From the NCBI GenBank assembly GCA_002007465.1, contig LNAC01000039.1, positions 2,678,178-2,742,177 of the forward strand: a stretch of DNA of 64,000 nucleotides, given 5' to 3'. Positions within the stretch are counted from its first letter, which is position 1. Every line of letters begins with the position of its first letter. Positions 25,200 through 36,759 of this stretch are shown here, in pieces. The position numbers and the translations under genes were made by a program. Source of the DNA: Ailurus styani (lineage: Eukaryota; Chordata; Mammalia; Carnivora; Ailuridae). A model generated the notes under the pieces. That model was not told the origin of the DNA, made no database searches, and saw only the letters and a list, made by a program, of their open reading frames with translations.

Positions 25200-26650
25200 T
25201 AACCAAGGCAGCTTCTCGAAGCTCCACGCCGAGCTGCCGACGCTGTGGTCCCACAGACAGTGAGCTTCAGCGAGGACAGGGGCCGGCGCCGTTCGCTCGC
25301 GGCTGTAACTGACTTTCTAGCTCCAGGCTGGCCGGCCGGCACGCAGGTAACTGACTTTCTAGCTCCAGGCTGGCCGGCCGGCACGCAGGTATTCATCGAA
25401 GAGATGAAGAAGAGTCCCAGGAGCGCAGCCACGAACGGAGTGACCCTGGGAGGGTTCTAGGAAGCACGTGAGCTCGGAGTTAGGCCCTGAGTCTGGGAGC
25501 GGCCTGGTCTGGCAGTCGGGAGTGTCAGGCTCCTGGGCGCAGGGGGCTGCGAAAAGCCACAGAGTCCGAGAGGAGTGAGCCCCGTGAGGGACAACTCCCC
25601 ACCCCACCTTTGCCGGCCTGGACGGAAGCCCCACGGTGGGTGGCGGAGGGAGAGGAGCCCCGGAGGCTGGAGGAGGGCGGTCAGCGCGGGAGCAGGAGGC
25701 TGTGGGCCGGGTACCCATGCGTTGGGCAGCGTGACCCCGACCTCGAGCGGAGGAGTGACAGCATGAAATCGGTGCTGGGGGGAAAGTACTTTAGCAGCTG
25801 TGCGCAGACTGAAAGGAAGCAAGAGAAAGACTGGCATCGCTAAGGCTGATCGCTGCATTCTGATGACAGGCTAATTACGGGGGCGGCTGCTAAACGTTGC
25901 GGGATGTTATCGCCACCGTGTGAGGGGCGGAGGCGTGTGGCACCGGAAGTGTGTACCGCATGGCGGCCGTGCCGCGGGAGGAGGGACTTTGTGTCGGGCC
26001 TGGGCCTAGAGAGGCCTCCCGGCACGTGGCGGAAGCAGCCTCCCCACCGGCCGACCCGTCTCTGGCCGACCCGTCTACGGCCAGTCCGGGGGGAGGGGGG
26101 TCCAGGGGTCCGGTGGGGAGCTCTCCCGGCCCCAGGGCGCTGCGGACACAGGGCTCGGCCCTCGGGTCCCACCAGCCGGCCAGGCCTGGTGCGGGCTGCA
26201 GGCTGCGACCCTCGGGCACACGGAGGCGCGCCGTGCGCTCCCGGTAGAGGACCTCCCTGCTGATGAGCACGGAGCCTGGACGGTGGCCGCAGAGACACCC
26301 GGACGCTCTGGTCTTGGATCCAGGAGCAGCCATCACGCTTGGGTGGCCGGCTGTACCTCAGACAGCTTCTGGACGTTCCCAGCTGCCGAATCGCATCCCC
26401 ACCCCCACCCCCAACCCCAGGCCTGCAGGTGCTGTCAGGGGAGGGGGACAGGTTTTGGAGATGTCCTTTTATCTTTTTTAACCTCCCCTGCCATGGACCT
26501 TCTTCTGAAGCACCCTCATGTGGTGACGGTGCACTTCGGGGGGTGAAGGTAGGCAGCGATGTGGTTTCGTGGCGAAGGACCTCTGCTTTGGAGTTGGGCC
26601 AGGCTGGGTCCAGGGGTCCAGATCCCGGCAGAGCCATTTCGTAGGTGAGG
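25200..26650. promoter_or_regulatory. CpG-rich island with promoter-like motifs in the last SOBP intron
   Basis: The segment is strikingly GC- and CpG-rich against AT-rich flanks. At 25943-25950 CCGGAAGT is an ETS/GABP site, and 10 bp on ATGGCGGCC (25960-25968) is YY1-like. Around 26042-26085 GGCCGACCCGTCT is repeated twice. No known promoter is expected in this intron, so it may drive a non-coding RNA or a short alternative transcript, or be an unmethylated enhancer. Frames open here on both strands owe much to GC content. Confidence 0.6.
25306..25389 (+). repeat. Perfect 42-bp tandem duplication in the CpG island
   Basis: Two identical 42-bp units lie at 25306-25347 and 25348-25389, each beginning TAACTGACTTTCTAGCTCCA and containing GGCCGGCCGGC. 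Zero differences imply a recent duplication or an assembly duplication. Confidence 0.97.
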
Positions 26651-26799
26651 AAGGAAGTGCCTTGTCTCCTCTAGGTCACCAGTAGTGATCCCACTGCTGT
26701 GAGGGATGGGTAAGAAAACATGGACGGTGGGGCACATCACAGCTGCCCAAAAGCCAGCAGCTACTGTCCCTAGTGGAAAGGCTGCGAGGTCCGGGAGAA

Positions 26800-27130
26800 G
26801 ACCACTGGAGTGAGACCTGCTTGGATTTGAAAACTGGCCATATTGCTTACTAGCTGTGAGAGTTTGGATACGCTTTATAATCTCTTTGTGCCTGCACTCT
26901 TATTAAGTAATGACATCAGCTAATATTTATCGAGCACACTACAGATAGGCAGTGTTCACATGTTACACAACCACAACAACCCTAGGCGATACCATTAGTA
27001 AATCCGTTTTACAGATGACGCAACTGAGGCACAGAGAGGCTAAGTTTCCTATCCAGTGTCATTGGTCAGTCAGCGACAGTGCTGGGATCTGACTGGCAGG
27101 CCAGCTCCAGAGTCCCGTGTGAAATCGCAG
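26800..27130 (+). mobile_element. One or two MIR remnants beside the CpG-rich island
   Basis: A MIR 5' half (TTGCTTACTAGCTGTGAGAG, CTTTGTGCCTGCACTC) runs into a 3' half (CCGTTTTACAGATGACGCAA CTGAGGCACAGAGAGGC, CAGTGCTGGGATCTGAC). The junction AGCTAATATTTATCGAGCAC suggests two abutting elements. Confidence 0.8.
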
Positions 27131-28159
27131 AGCACATCTCATATACAAGGAAAATGAAGATAAGAGCCCCTATCCCATTGAGTCATCAGGTTCCGGTGTA
27201 GATAACCTGGCCGAAAATGCCCAGGATTGCCTGGCATATAGTAGGTGTTTGCTGAAAGAATCGTCACAGTGGCCCCTGGAGCCCAGAACTTGCTTCCCTT
27301 GAATGTGTAATGGAAGGTAAGGAAACGCTTCCATGCTGTCAGCCTTAGAGGTTAGGGAAACCATTCCAGAAATTCTAAGATGTCTGGTTCAACATTTACA
27401 AGTAGAGACTGGGACAAACAGAGCAAATGCTCAAGGTCAGAGTGGCATAGCCAGGATTAGAACCTGAGTCCTCATCTGCCTTTCCTCTCAGTGGGACACA
27501 AGATATGACTAAAACTGCTTGAGTTACATGCCTTGTGCCAAGAACCAGAGGCATATTTTTGCCACCGGTGGTATCACTTCCTCACGTTGGGCAGTTGATC
27601 TCAGAGAGGAAATAAGTTGTACCTCAACATCTGGGGTTGAGAGGGTGAAGGGTTGCAGGGAAGTAATTATTAACCACACTCTCCATGTCCTTGGTTGTGT
27701 GGGGGTTGGGGTGGGCGGCAGCGTGGTGGGGAATCAGTATGCTTGCTCTCATTCTGTACAGCGAAGTTAGTTTCCATGAATATGAAGCCTCTCCCTCTCT
27801 CAGTATCTCCCGCGCTCCTTTGCACCCTCCTCTACTCATGGACTGGTTGTAAAGAAGAGATAAAGTGCCAGAAAGACCACCTTTCCAGATCCCGCCTAAA
27901 ATCCTAGAATTTACCGTTCTCCATACACCATAGCTACTTGCCTCAGAAAGCTGCTTTTTGCTCTAGGATCTTCTTCTTCTTTTTTTAACCTAGAATGTCT
28001 ATGTCCAGATAATATAGATATAGAGAAATAATAAACTCAATCTTAATACGAAAACATCTACTTTTTTTTGTCCAAGGCAGAATTTTTAGAAGGCACATGA
28101 ACCATCATTAGCCAGTTTGTATTTTGGATGGAACTTGAATGAAAATGTAATTATAACTT

Positions 28160-28212
28160 CTTATCAAATCTTCTCAGAGTTCTTGTCTTATCAAACGTCT
28201 CAGAGTTCTTGT
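28160..28212 (+). repeat. Short tandem duplication, unit of about 27 bp
   Basis: CTTATCAAATCTTCTCAGAG TTCTTGT is followed directly by CTTATCAAACGTCTCAGAGT TCTTGT, differing by two changes. Confidence 0.9.
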
Positions 28213-28329
28213 TTGTAAAGCAAAGGAGCTGGACTGTGCATGTCTCTAGGGCCCCTTAGGTCCCTGACACTGCGACCCCCCACTTGTCGAGAAGGAAGGG
28301 GAGAGATGAAACCCTGGACTGGGTGAAGC

Positions 28330-28620
28330 ACTGCCTGGACAGGACCGTGGAGTTTGGGGTCATAGGAGCTGGATTCCACCCACTCTGCCCCTTTCTAGCT
28401 AGTGACCTTGACCAAGTAAGCTCCTTAACCTTCCCGGGGAAAGTTTTCTCATCTGGAAAATGGGGACAATAATAAATACTTAAGGAGCATTGTTGTTTCA
28501 ATGAAATAAGTATATAATTGAAATAAGTATATACAATATGCTTGTTTTCAAGTGAAATAAGTGTATAAAAGTGCCCAGTGCCATCTTGGATATAAAGTAG
28601 GTGGTCACTAAAATTTGAGA
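28330..28620 (+). mobile_element. MIR remnant with an internal tandem duplication
   Basis: TTCTAGCTAGTGACCTTGAC, TTTTCTCATCTGGAAAATGG and later CCCAGTGCCATCTTGGATAT are MIR 5', core and 3' parts. Between core and 3' part, GAAATAAGTATATA-like units recur at 28503, 28520 and 28554. Confidence 0.8.
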
Positions 28621-29959
28621 AAAAAAATGCAGCTTTCCCAAACCATCACAGAAGTGCTCAGTCCTAAAAGCCAGGGGCGTAGAGCTCTTGGCTCATCATC
28701 AAAATTTCCTGCAGAACATTAGCTATATTATGTCATTCTTCTTTTTAAAATTTTTTCTCTTTTGTGAATGGATGTAGCCACCAGCTCCAGTGCGTTAATG
28801 AAAATGTACTCATGAATCCCCGCATGCTTTTAGGAAAGGGCCAGACAGGGCCATTTGGTTTGCTTCAACTCCCAGGTTCCAGAAAGGATTTGAGGTATTT
28901 AAAGAAGGTGGGTCCAGGACAAAGGAAAGGACTCGAATGAGTGCACAAGATGGGGTTCCATGGCTGGGGGCTCTTTGTTCCCTAGGAAGTTTTAGAGGTC
29001 AGCAAGAAATAGCAGTGATCACTTATGAGAATAAACAGGCCTCTCTGCCCATTTAACTCTTAGAACTAGCCAGGCAAAGAAAGCCAAAATTTTAATTTGT
29101 CAAACAAAGGATTAAAGATGGGTTTATCCCAGTAGGAGGTCTTATATGGTTGTGATTTTTATTGATTAGAGAGTAAAATAGAAGATATTGCTAAAGGAGA
29201 AAATTACAAAAAAAAAGAAAAGCAAGGACTGATATTTGGCTTAATTTTTTTTTCCGTTAAATACACATGAGTCCTGGCTTGTCAGAGCCGTGGGGAGCGC
29301 AATACCACGGTGATGAGGTTGTCGTTCAGACCAGAGCTCAGCCCTGAGCTAACTGAAGCTCACCCTCGGCTCCCACACCCCTCTTCGCACCACTGGTTAT
29401 GTCCCATAACAATTCCACCAGGAAGGAGAAGGGATGTTTCTTGATGACTTTCACCAACTAACGAGCTGTAAGAAAAGAGGTGCCCTCCGCTTCATAAATG
29501 AAGACCCTTTCCATCTTGGTAAAAGCCATTTCAAAACTTCAAGCAGCAATGGTTGATGGAGGAGAGAAGGAACGATTTTTTGGCCAAACCTTACCACGCT
29601 GCAGCCTTTTCTGGGACGGGATCGCCGCGGAGACCACTATCTGGCATCACACTTGGGTTTATCAGCGAACGCAGGTGACTCTGCTCATTGACCGCAGGGC
29701 TCTACTCTTGTGAGTGTCCCAGAATAGCTGCAGCTACCTGAGAGCAGTTCAGTCCTCAGGGACTCATTATTGTCCCAGATAAACAGCGTGTCCGAAGCCA
29801 GCGCGTAATGGCTGTATTTAACCGTGATAAGTGATGGGCTGCCGTGCCCTAGTGAGCTGCCTCACTGCAGGGCCCGTGTGAATGGACAAAGGCCAGCGGC
29901 TCAGCAGTGGGCATTTCTTGCACATCGTAGAGTTGATGCCACAAGGTTGTAGACTCTGG

Positions 29960-30008
29960 GAGTAAATATGACAGACATGGGGGAATATGTAAATATGACA
30001 GACTTGCC
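29960..30008 (+). repeat. Short tandem duplication, unit of about 25 bp
   Basis: GTAAATATGACAGACATG and GTAAATATGACAGACTTG lie about 25 bp apart. A third partial ATGACAGACAT follows at about 30027. Confidence 0.8.
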
Positions 30009-30474
30009 TTCTCAGCAAGTAAGGCATGACAGACATCCAGGATTTTGATTATGCTAATGACAAAGGTATTTGAGGAAGGAAAGAAGAATAAAAGTTTGGA
30101 AAATAGATTAGAGAAATCGAGGCAGGCTTCCTGGCAGAGGTGGACTCTTGTACCGTGAAGGGACCAGCTTGCAAATGTTGGGATGTAGGGTAAGACAAAC
30201 ATTTTTCTCTGGACACACGTTTACTTTTGGGAGTGGTTGCATAGAAGCTATAAAATTTCCTTGTAAACACAACCAGCATAAGTCTTAGTCTGTAAAGGCC
30301 AAAGAAGGAAAGGTGAGAATAGTTGTATTTTGACAGTATCGACACTGAAAAAATTTGTCAGTACTCAGGCACATTTTCTGTGCTCTGTAGATCTCTGAAA
30401 ATTCTTGTGTGGTAAAGGAGGATGAGTAACTCTATCACATTAGCAATGGTTTCCTGATGTAAAGAAGGAAAAGT

Positions 30475-30588
30475 GGGGCGCTTGGGTGGCTCAGTCAGTT
30501 AAGCTCCAAACTCTTGATCACAGCTCAGGTCTTGATCTCAGGGTCCTGAGGTCAAGCCCTAGTGTGGAGCCTAGTTGAAGAAAAAAAA
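30475..30588 (+). mobile_element. Short CAN-SINE lacking the CT-rich part
   Basis: It begins GGGGCGCTTGGGTGGCTCAG and keeps the tRNA-like head, but jumps from GTGTGGAGCCTAGTTG straight to a poly(A) tail, so the usual CT-rich segment is missing. AAGGAAA(A)GTG-like sequence flanks both sides, suggesting it inserted in this short form. Confidence 0.85.
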
Positions 30589-30943
30589 AAGAAAGAAAGG
30601 AAAGTGCTAGGCAGGCAGAGGCTCTCTCAGTGCACTTGGTTATGCATTCCCTAAGGAAGGTACTTCATTCTTCTGGCCTGAAGAGACAGGGGGTGCCTGG
30701 AATTCTGAAGGCACCTGGCCCTACAAGCCTGCTGGAGACGATGCATTGTGGAGCCAGTCTTCAAATACGGTACACACATGGTATACGGGATGGGCTGTGA
30801 GTGTGTGATATTCCATTTACTAGGACCCTGAGTTGTCCTGCCTTGAGATGAACCCCTGACTCAGGAAAATCCAAATGGGAGGCACATATATAGCCACTTC
30901 CCCAGAACTCCCCGCATTAAGGGACACTCCAAAATTCTCTGCC

Positions 30944-30944
<1 letters not shown>

Positions 30945-31018
<74 letters not shown>
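30945..31018 (+). repeat. Compound (GT)n(GA)n microsatellite
   Basis: A GT run of about 24 bp passes directly into a GA run of about 50 bp. Confidence 0.97.
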
Positions 31019-31020
<2 letters not shown>

Positions 31021-32458
31021 TAGAAAGGAATCTCTGGAACTTTGGGTTTTGGAGTTCAGAAATTTATTAATAGTCTTCCTTATGCTCAAGTTATAATCCT
31101 GCGTAATTGACCATTGGCTTTGGTCCAAACATCCTACAGTCACAGAACTTGAGAGGTGGAAGATATAATAGAAAATCTCACCGAGGTCACCCATTTCACA
31201 GCAGAAGAATCAAGGCTTGGGCAGTTAAGGAAGGAGACACCCTGGACTGTACCTTGTGTCTCTGTTTCACTTATCACAGTAATTTCCCCTTTGTTCAGAT
31301 CAAGAAATTTAAAGTGGGTAGATTTTCTGTAAGATCCCTCTGCTTGGCAAGGGCAACGTAGGAACTGGCTCAGGCTCTGGAACTTCCTCATGATCACTTT
31401 CTAAAACTGCAAGTTTGCTTCCTCCCCCGCTCTTGAGTCTCATACTTTGCATACCAATCACTTCAGGAAGGTGAAGCCCAAGCTTAGTTCTTCATTGTCA
31501 TTGATGCCAGAGTCTATTCCCGTGTCCCCAATAAGGGGGGCTGCTCTGAACCAGCCGGGGTCACAGGAACACAGGAAGATGACCTCTGTCCCACCCCTTC
31601 CTCAAATGTTACTGTAGATGGGGACTTGTGCTGCCACCCTCTGGCCTTTGTGGGTGTCCCAGACATGGCAAGTATGTGGCGAGAGGCAAGGAAACAGCAC
31701 AAATTGTCTACTTTGCCATTCTCTTAAAATAAGCTCGGTGTGAGGAGGCTTTCAGAGCAGCAGGAATGGGGCTGCAAAAAATAGAGTGTGGTGCAGCTGC
31801 ACCCTTTAGAACTTGGGGGGAAAACACATATTATTTACCAGACAATAATAGATACCAGAGAATAATAATGATTATTATAGTGTTTGGGATGGCAAACGCT
31901 GTAGTTAAGGTTCCAGAATGGCTCTCATTATAATCCCGTTTTCCCAGTCCCTTATGAAAGCCTTGAAATTTTCTCCAAGTAGGCTGATGCTGTCCATGTT
32001 TGGCCTTTGTCCAAAGGTGATTTGAATATAAAGAAGCTCATTTGAGAAATATTCCTCTTTTTGAGGTCATGATTACATTAAAGGGAAAAAAAAGCCACAT
32101 CCTTGAAAAAGCCAGTACGGCATTCTCAAGTAAGTCTTTCAAAATGGTGGTGTTTCCCAGTCACTGGAAGAAAGTGTTAAACGCTTTTTTTTTTTTTTTT
32201 CCTTTTTAAAGAAAGGATTCAGAGGCCCCCTCTGACTACAAGATTTGGTCACTCTTGGTTCCAAGCCCAGGGGTGAGGACGGTTTTCCTCCCTCCACAAC
32301 GAGTTCCAGGCTATGCTCCCTAAATGAAAAGAAATGCCCCCGAAGAAGCTACACTTGTATCTTTGGACCCATTGGTAATTTCTGAGTCGTCTTTCCAATT
32401 CTTTATGACTTCTCATTTGATAGTGGCTCTTGACATTTTTATTTCTGTATCCCTTCTT

Positions 32459-32658
32459 TTTTTTTTTTTTAAAGATTTTATTTATTTATTTCACAGTGGG
32501 AGAGAGATCACAAGGAGGCAGAGAGGCAGGCAGACAGAGAGGGGGAAGCAGGCTCCCCGCCAAGCAGAGAGCCCGATGCGGGCCTCGATCCCAGGACCCT
32601 GAGATCATGACCTGGGCCGAAAGCAGAGGCTTTAACCCACTGAGCCACCCAGGCGCCC
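32459..32658 (-). mobile_element. Young CAN-SINE of mustelid type, reverse orientation
   Basis: It runs from poly(T) with AAAGATTTTATTTATTTATT to GAGCCACCCAGGCGCCC and is flanked by a perfect 16-bp target-site duplication, TTCTGTATCCCTTCTT, at 32443-32458 and 32659-32674. The body GATCACAAGGAGGCAGAGAG matches the SINE subfamily I associate with mink and ferret. It is the main evidence for a mustelid. Its intact structure and perfect duplication indicate recent insertion. Confidence 0.96.
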
Positions 32659-35640
32659 TTCTGTATCCCTTCTTGCCATTGTTTCTTTCTCAAAGAAAGA
32701 AAGAAAAAGAAAAGAAAAGAAGGAAGGAAAGGAGAGAGAGAGAGAGACAAGAAAGAAATAAAAAATGAGCTCTTTATTCAGAGATAAAAATCCACATTTC
32801 CAAATCTGACCATGCCAAATGAAAAGGTTTCCATGGCCTTGTAATTCCACCCCCATTGCATATTTGTGGTGTTTTGCATTTTCACTTTGGTTCTTTAATA
32901 TACATATTAAATACACACAGATCTGGTGATTTAATGTGATTTGGGGAACTCAGGCATTTCCTGTCGTGCACATTCAGATTTTCAGACCTTGTCTTTGGCT
33001 GATCATTATTATCATTACCATTAACACCAGGACTGGGAGAGTAGGGTTGAAAGCACAAGTTTGTACTTAGTCCTCCCAACGAGCATTTTGACCTCCTCAT
33101 ACTTGTGCTAAATTCATGCTATGGACACCCTGAGCAAGTTTGCAGGTCTCTTTGTGGTCTCTTTTTCTTCATTTATAAAATGTGGAAATTATATTAGCTC
33201 TGGGGTCCCTTCAAGTTTTCAATTCTATCGCCTCTCTGCAATTATTTGTTCGTTGTTCTAGGAATAATCTCAACCCTTGTAAAGATGTTTATGAGTCCTC
33301 TGTCACCACCTCACGTTCAGTCAGCTTTTACTCAGTCACATTTCTGACGTCCTCACAGATCAGCAGGAGAGAAAAGGAATTGTTTTGAGGGGATGTGGGA
33401 CAGGAGTTGCTTGACCCTCATTCACTGGACAAACGTGTGTCTAGCTGAACTGGGGGCTGGGTGTGCAGATGTGGGCCAAACAGAAACGGCCCCAGACCTC
33501 ACGGACTTTACAGTTTTCTTGGCAGACTTCTAAGTGGCTGTTTACTAGGAGTCCCTGAGTGTCTTCAGGAGGTTATATTTCAAACCACGAGACTGGTGAC
33601 CAGTGAAATGAGCCAATAGGGATGGGGAGGCAGAACCTAACATCTGTGGTAAAAGCTGGGGTAGGCATTCTCCAGAAATGGACTTTCCTGATGAACAATC
33701 CCGTTCAGAGCCTCTGCCCTGGGATCCTGAGGCCCTGTTAGTTTATTGTCTGCCAGTCTCTTGCTACTGTTTGGTTTGGATATCAAGAGATGGGAATGGC
33801 TCACCTTTTGTCAGGCAAGACCCACAGAGAGGGGCATTTCTTCCAGTTCAGCTGCCTCTGCCGGAAACCTCTGAAGAGAGGTCGGCAGGTCCACAGTCAC
33901 CATCCATGGGCCAGAAAACACATCTCTAGGCTTTCCTCCTTTGCAGCAAACACCAGAGCTATGACCCGGAGTACAGGGGTGAGGTCTGGAGCTCCAGGGC
34001 CCCCGGGTGAACTTGCCTCGCTTTGGGGTGACCTTGGGCCATTCAAAAGAGCTGCCAGTTAAGCATGCTGCACGGGGGAGGGCGAAGGGATGCCGTTGTG
34101 GTCTTGGGGGGGAGGGCGTGGTGCCCCGTGCTCATTATGACGTTCCAAGAAGCGACTAGTGTTTCATTTCCTCACACAAAGCTGGCAGGGCTGACCCTGA
34201 GCAGAACTGTGAATTAAAGACACGTCAGAATCACGCTGTGCTCTCTCGTCCTGGGGCTTCACTGTAGGTCGGGCCCCCTGGGCCGGAGCGTGCGGCCCTG
34301 ACTCCTGCCTGGGTTCTCCCTGCTCGGGGTAGGGGTGCGGTTGGATCCTGTGGATTCTGACGGGCCCCTTCTTCTCTTTTCCCAGGAGCGCTCACTCACA
34401 GGGTCCCTTGCGTGGAGAGAGGGCGCAGAGCAAACTATGTCACGCCATCCAATGACACCAGCTGGCCAGCTCACCACCCCCTCTGGCTGAAACTCAAACA
34501 AATCAAGCCGCTTCCTGTCATGAAGCATCTCGGAGGAAGCAGCCCTCCCTCGGTGGCCTCCAGCCCAGAGAAGCCAGCACGTCTTGGACCGACCAAGCGG
34601 CCCAGCCTTCTTGCGGCCACCGTCTCTGCTTCTCCCCAGAGGAACTTAGGGATTTCGCCCCTGGTTTTAGAACAACAAGACACCGACAAGCCACAAGGAC
34701 CAACGTAGGTATTCTCCCCGCTCCATCTTCGAGGCTCAGAGGGTGAGGCCGGAAGATGGTACGAATTTGAAAACAAACATCTTTTTTTAGTCATTTTAAA
34801 AACTGCTGTGGTTTTGCTGCTACACGAAGAATTGTGATTTGCATTGTATGGTTTGGGACCTATGCTGTTCACGGTTTGAAGGCGGAGAGGGATCGTCCTG
34901 GGGTCCCAACACTTCAGCGTCGTCTCTGTCCTGCCCAGGATGCACTTTTCAATGAAGAGTTAGAATATTTTATTGGCTAATATACTTTTCTTGTTATTTT
35001 TACAAAGGCCACCTTTATCCTTTTTAATGCCATATTTTCAGTGTTACACTTTTATGGCTTTTAATTTTCGATTTGACAGATGTAAGAAGCAGCATGAATA
35101 GTTTATACTGTGGTTTTTCAGAGACTGAATGCCAAGAGAACTCAGTAAATGTTTATTCTTCTCAGCTTTCTCTTTAAATTCTCCTAAATAGCGCCCCATT
35201 TGGGAACAGAGCAAGAGTGTTGAACTGAAGACCAAAATGCCCTCAAGGTGTAAAACAATCCGAGGGAGACTGCTTGCTGGGCGTCACGAAAGACTTGGAT
35301 GAAATTTCAACCCTGATGGTTTTCGGTGATCCAGGAAGTCAGTGAAGCAATCTCTCTATACGCAGAGTCCTTTCATGATAATTAGAATGGTATGGACGAA
35401 CCAGTGAAAACAAGAGGGAAAGTGAGAAAGATCGCCCATGATTCTGTTTCACTGTTTGCTTTCTCCTGTCATGGTTAAGAGAAATGTGCAATTCGATCCT
35501 CAGTCAGTGGGTCAGGATAACAGGGTAGATTTTCTTGTGTGCACTTGTACAGTTGTAGCTGCGAGTCCAGAAGTCCTCGAGAGCATGTGTACTGACACTG
35601 AGTTGGTGAGACAGTCGTGGAGTATCCCATGCTGATGAGT

Positions 35641-35741
35641 ACAGAAAAAAAAAAAAAAAGAAAGAAAGAAAAAAAGAAAAAAAGAGAAAAAAAATAAGAA
35701 AAAAATCCAAAAAAAGAAGAAAACTAAAAAAAAAAAAAATT
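35641..35741 (+). repeat. A-rich purine tract in the SOBP 3'UTR
   Basis: About 100 bases are almost only A with single G, including GAAAG units. If transcribed it gives long A-tracts inside the 3'UTR, a possible internal oligo(dT)-priming site. Confidence 0.9.
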
Positions 35742-35950
35742 CAAATCACCTTGTGATTCAGTGTATCTGTTTACTAACTCAGATAAAGCAGTTGTTCCCT
35801 CTTGAGGGGTCCAGGTGCCCCCCCGCCCCCCCTGCCCCACGGGGGCCGCCGCCGAGCGGGAGGCAGGAGGGGTGGCAGGCGGTGGGAGGGGGGGGTGAGG
35901 CCAGGACAGTGTCGCGCTGGCCTTGAAGCACCACGGGCCCGCGGATGCCG

Positions 35951-35958
35951 TGTACATA
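35951..35958 (+). promoter_or_regulatory. Pumilio-type site in the SOBP 3'UTR
   Basis: TGTACATA matches the PUF consensus UGUANAUA and lies on the transcribed strand of the 3'UTR, next to an AU-rich stretch (CTGTATTTCTATATTC). An 8-mer can occur by chance, so function is only suggested. Confidence 0.35.
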
Positions 35959-36237
35959 CTGTATTTCTATATTCTCCTTTGTACAGAGTCACTTAACAAG
36001 TCAAGCTACTGTTTTACAGGTGCTCCTTATTTATTAGAGCTGTGAGAGCTTGGGGGACACACCTGGCGAGCGAGCTCGCTTTTTAAAAAAATGAAATTGG
36101 GGGGCATGGGAAGGGAGGTGGGAGGGAGGGGAAGCTCGAAAGCCCAGGGAGAGATTTATAAAAGAGAACAAAAGGAAAACTTCCAGCAACAAATTAAACA
36201 AACCCCAACACCACCCCCACCCCCCAACTCCCCCATC

Positions 36238-36632
36238 NNNNNNNNNNNNNNNNNNNNNNNNNNNNNNNNNNNNNNNNNNNNNNNNNNNNNNNNNNNNNNN
36301 NNNNNNNNNNNNNNNNNNNNNNNNNNNNNNNNNNNNNNNNNNNNNNNNNNNNNNNNNNNNNNNNNNNNNNNNNNNNNNNNNNNNNNNNNNNNNNNNNNNN
36401 NNNNNNNNNNNNNNNNNNNNNNNNNNNNNNNNNNNNNNNNNNNNNNNNNNNNNNNNNNNNNNNNNNNNNNNNNNNNNNNNNNNNNNNNNNNNNNNNNNNN
36501 NNNNNNNNNNNNNNNNNNNNNNNNNNNNNNNNNNNNNNNNNNNNNNNNNNNNNNNNNNNNNNNNNNNNNNNNNNNNNNNNNNNNNNNNNNNNNNNNNNNN
36601 NNNNNNNNNNNNNNNNNNNNNNNNNNNNNNNN
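36238..36632. other. Assembly gap (395 N) with identical 20-bp edges
   Basis: The last 20 bases before the Ns and the first 20 after them are the same: CACCCCCCAACTCCCCCATC. Contigs that end and begin with the same sequence overlap rather than leave missing DNA, so the real gap may be zero. Only the ORFs that run through the Ns were created by this gap. Confidence 0.98.
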
Positions 36633-36753
36633 CACCCCCCAACTCCCCCATCCCCACCCCGCAGGAAGCAGCAGCCCTTGCGGGTGCTCACTTCCCTGCG
36701 GGGCTCCCAACATTCTCCCCTCTCCCTGACTGGTGTCAGCTTCATCAAACAAA

Positions 36754-36759
36754 AATAAA
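36754..36759 (+). terminator. Candidate proximal polyadenylation signal of SOBP
   Basis: AATAAA is followed within 30-90 nt by U-rich and GU-rich DNA (TGTGCTTATTTTGC, TTGTTGTTATTTGTC), as expected downstream of a cleavage site. It competes with the AATAAA at 36887. Confidence 0.5.

Larger units (their letters stand above)
16286..34385. other. Last SOBP intron
   Basis: This 18.1-kb intron separates the stop-codon exon from the 3'UTR exon. It contains MIR remnants (16.4, 17.6, 26.8-27.1, 28.3 kb), two CAN-SINEs (30.5, 32.5 kb), several dinucleotide repeats and a CpG-rich island at about 25.2-26.65 kb. The stretch 18.0-24.6 kb is almost free of recognisable repeats apart from a (CA)n. No further coding exon was found. 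Confidence 0.7.

Noticed and set aside
25840..26637. 265-codon minus-strand frame in the CpG-rich island
   Set aside because: Arg/Pro/Gly-rich translation typical of GC-rich DNA. The plus strand is also open in two frames, so openness carries little weight.
32459..32768. Open frames in the SINE at 32.5 kb
   Set aside because: They read through SINE and GAAA microsatellite sequence only.
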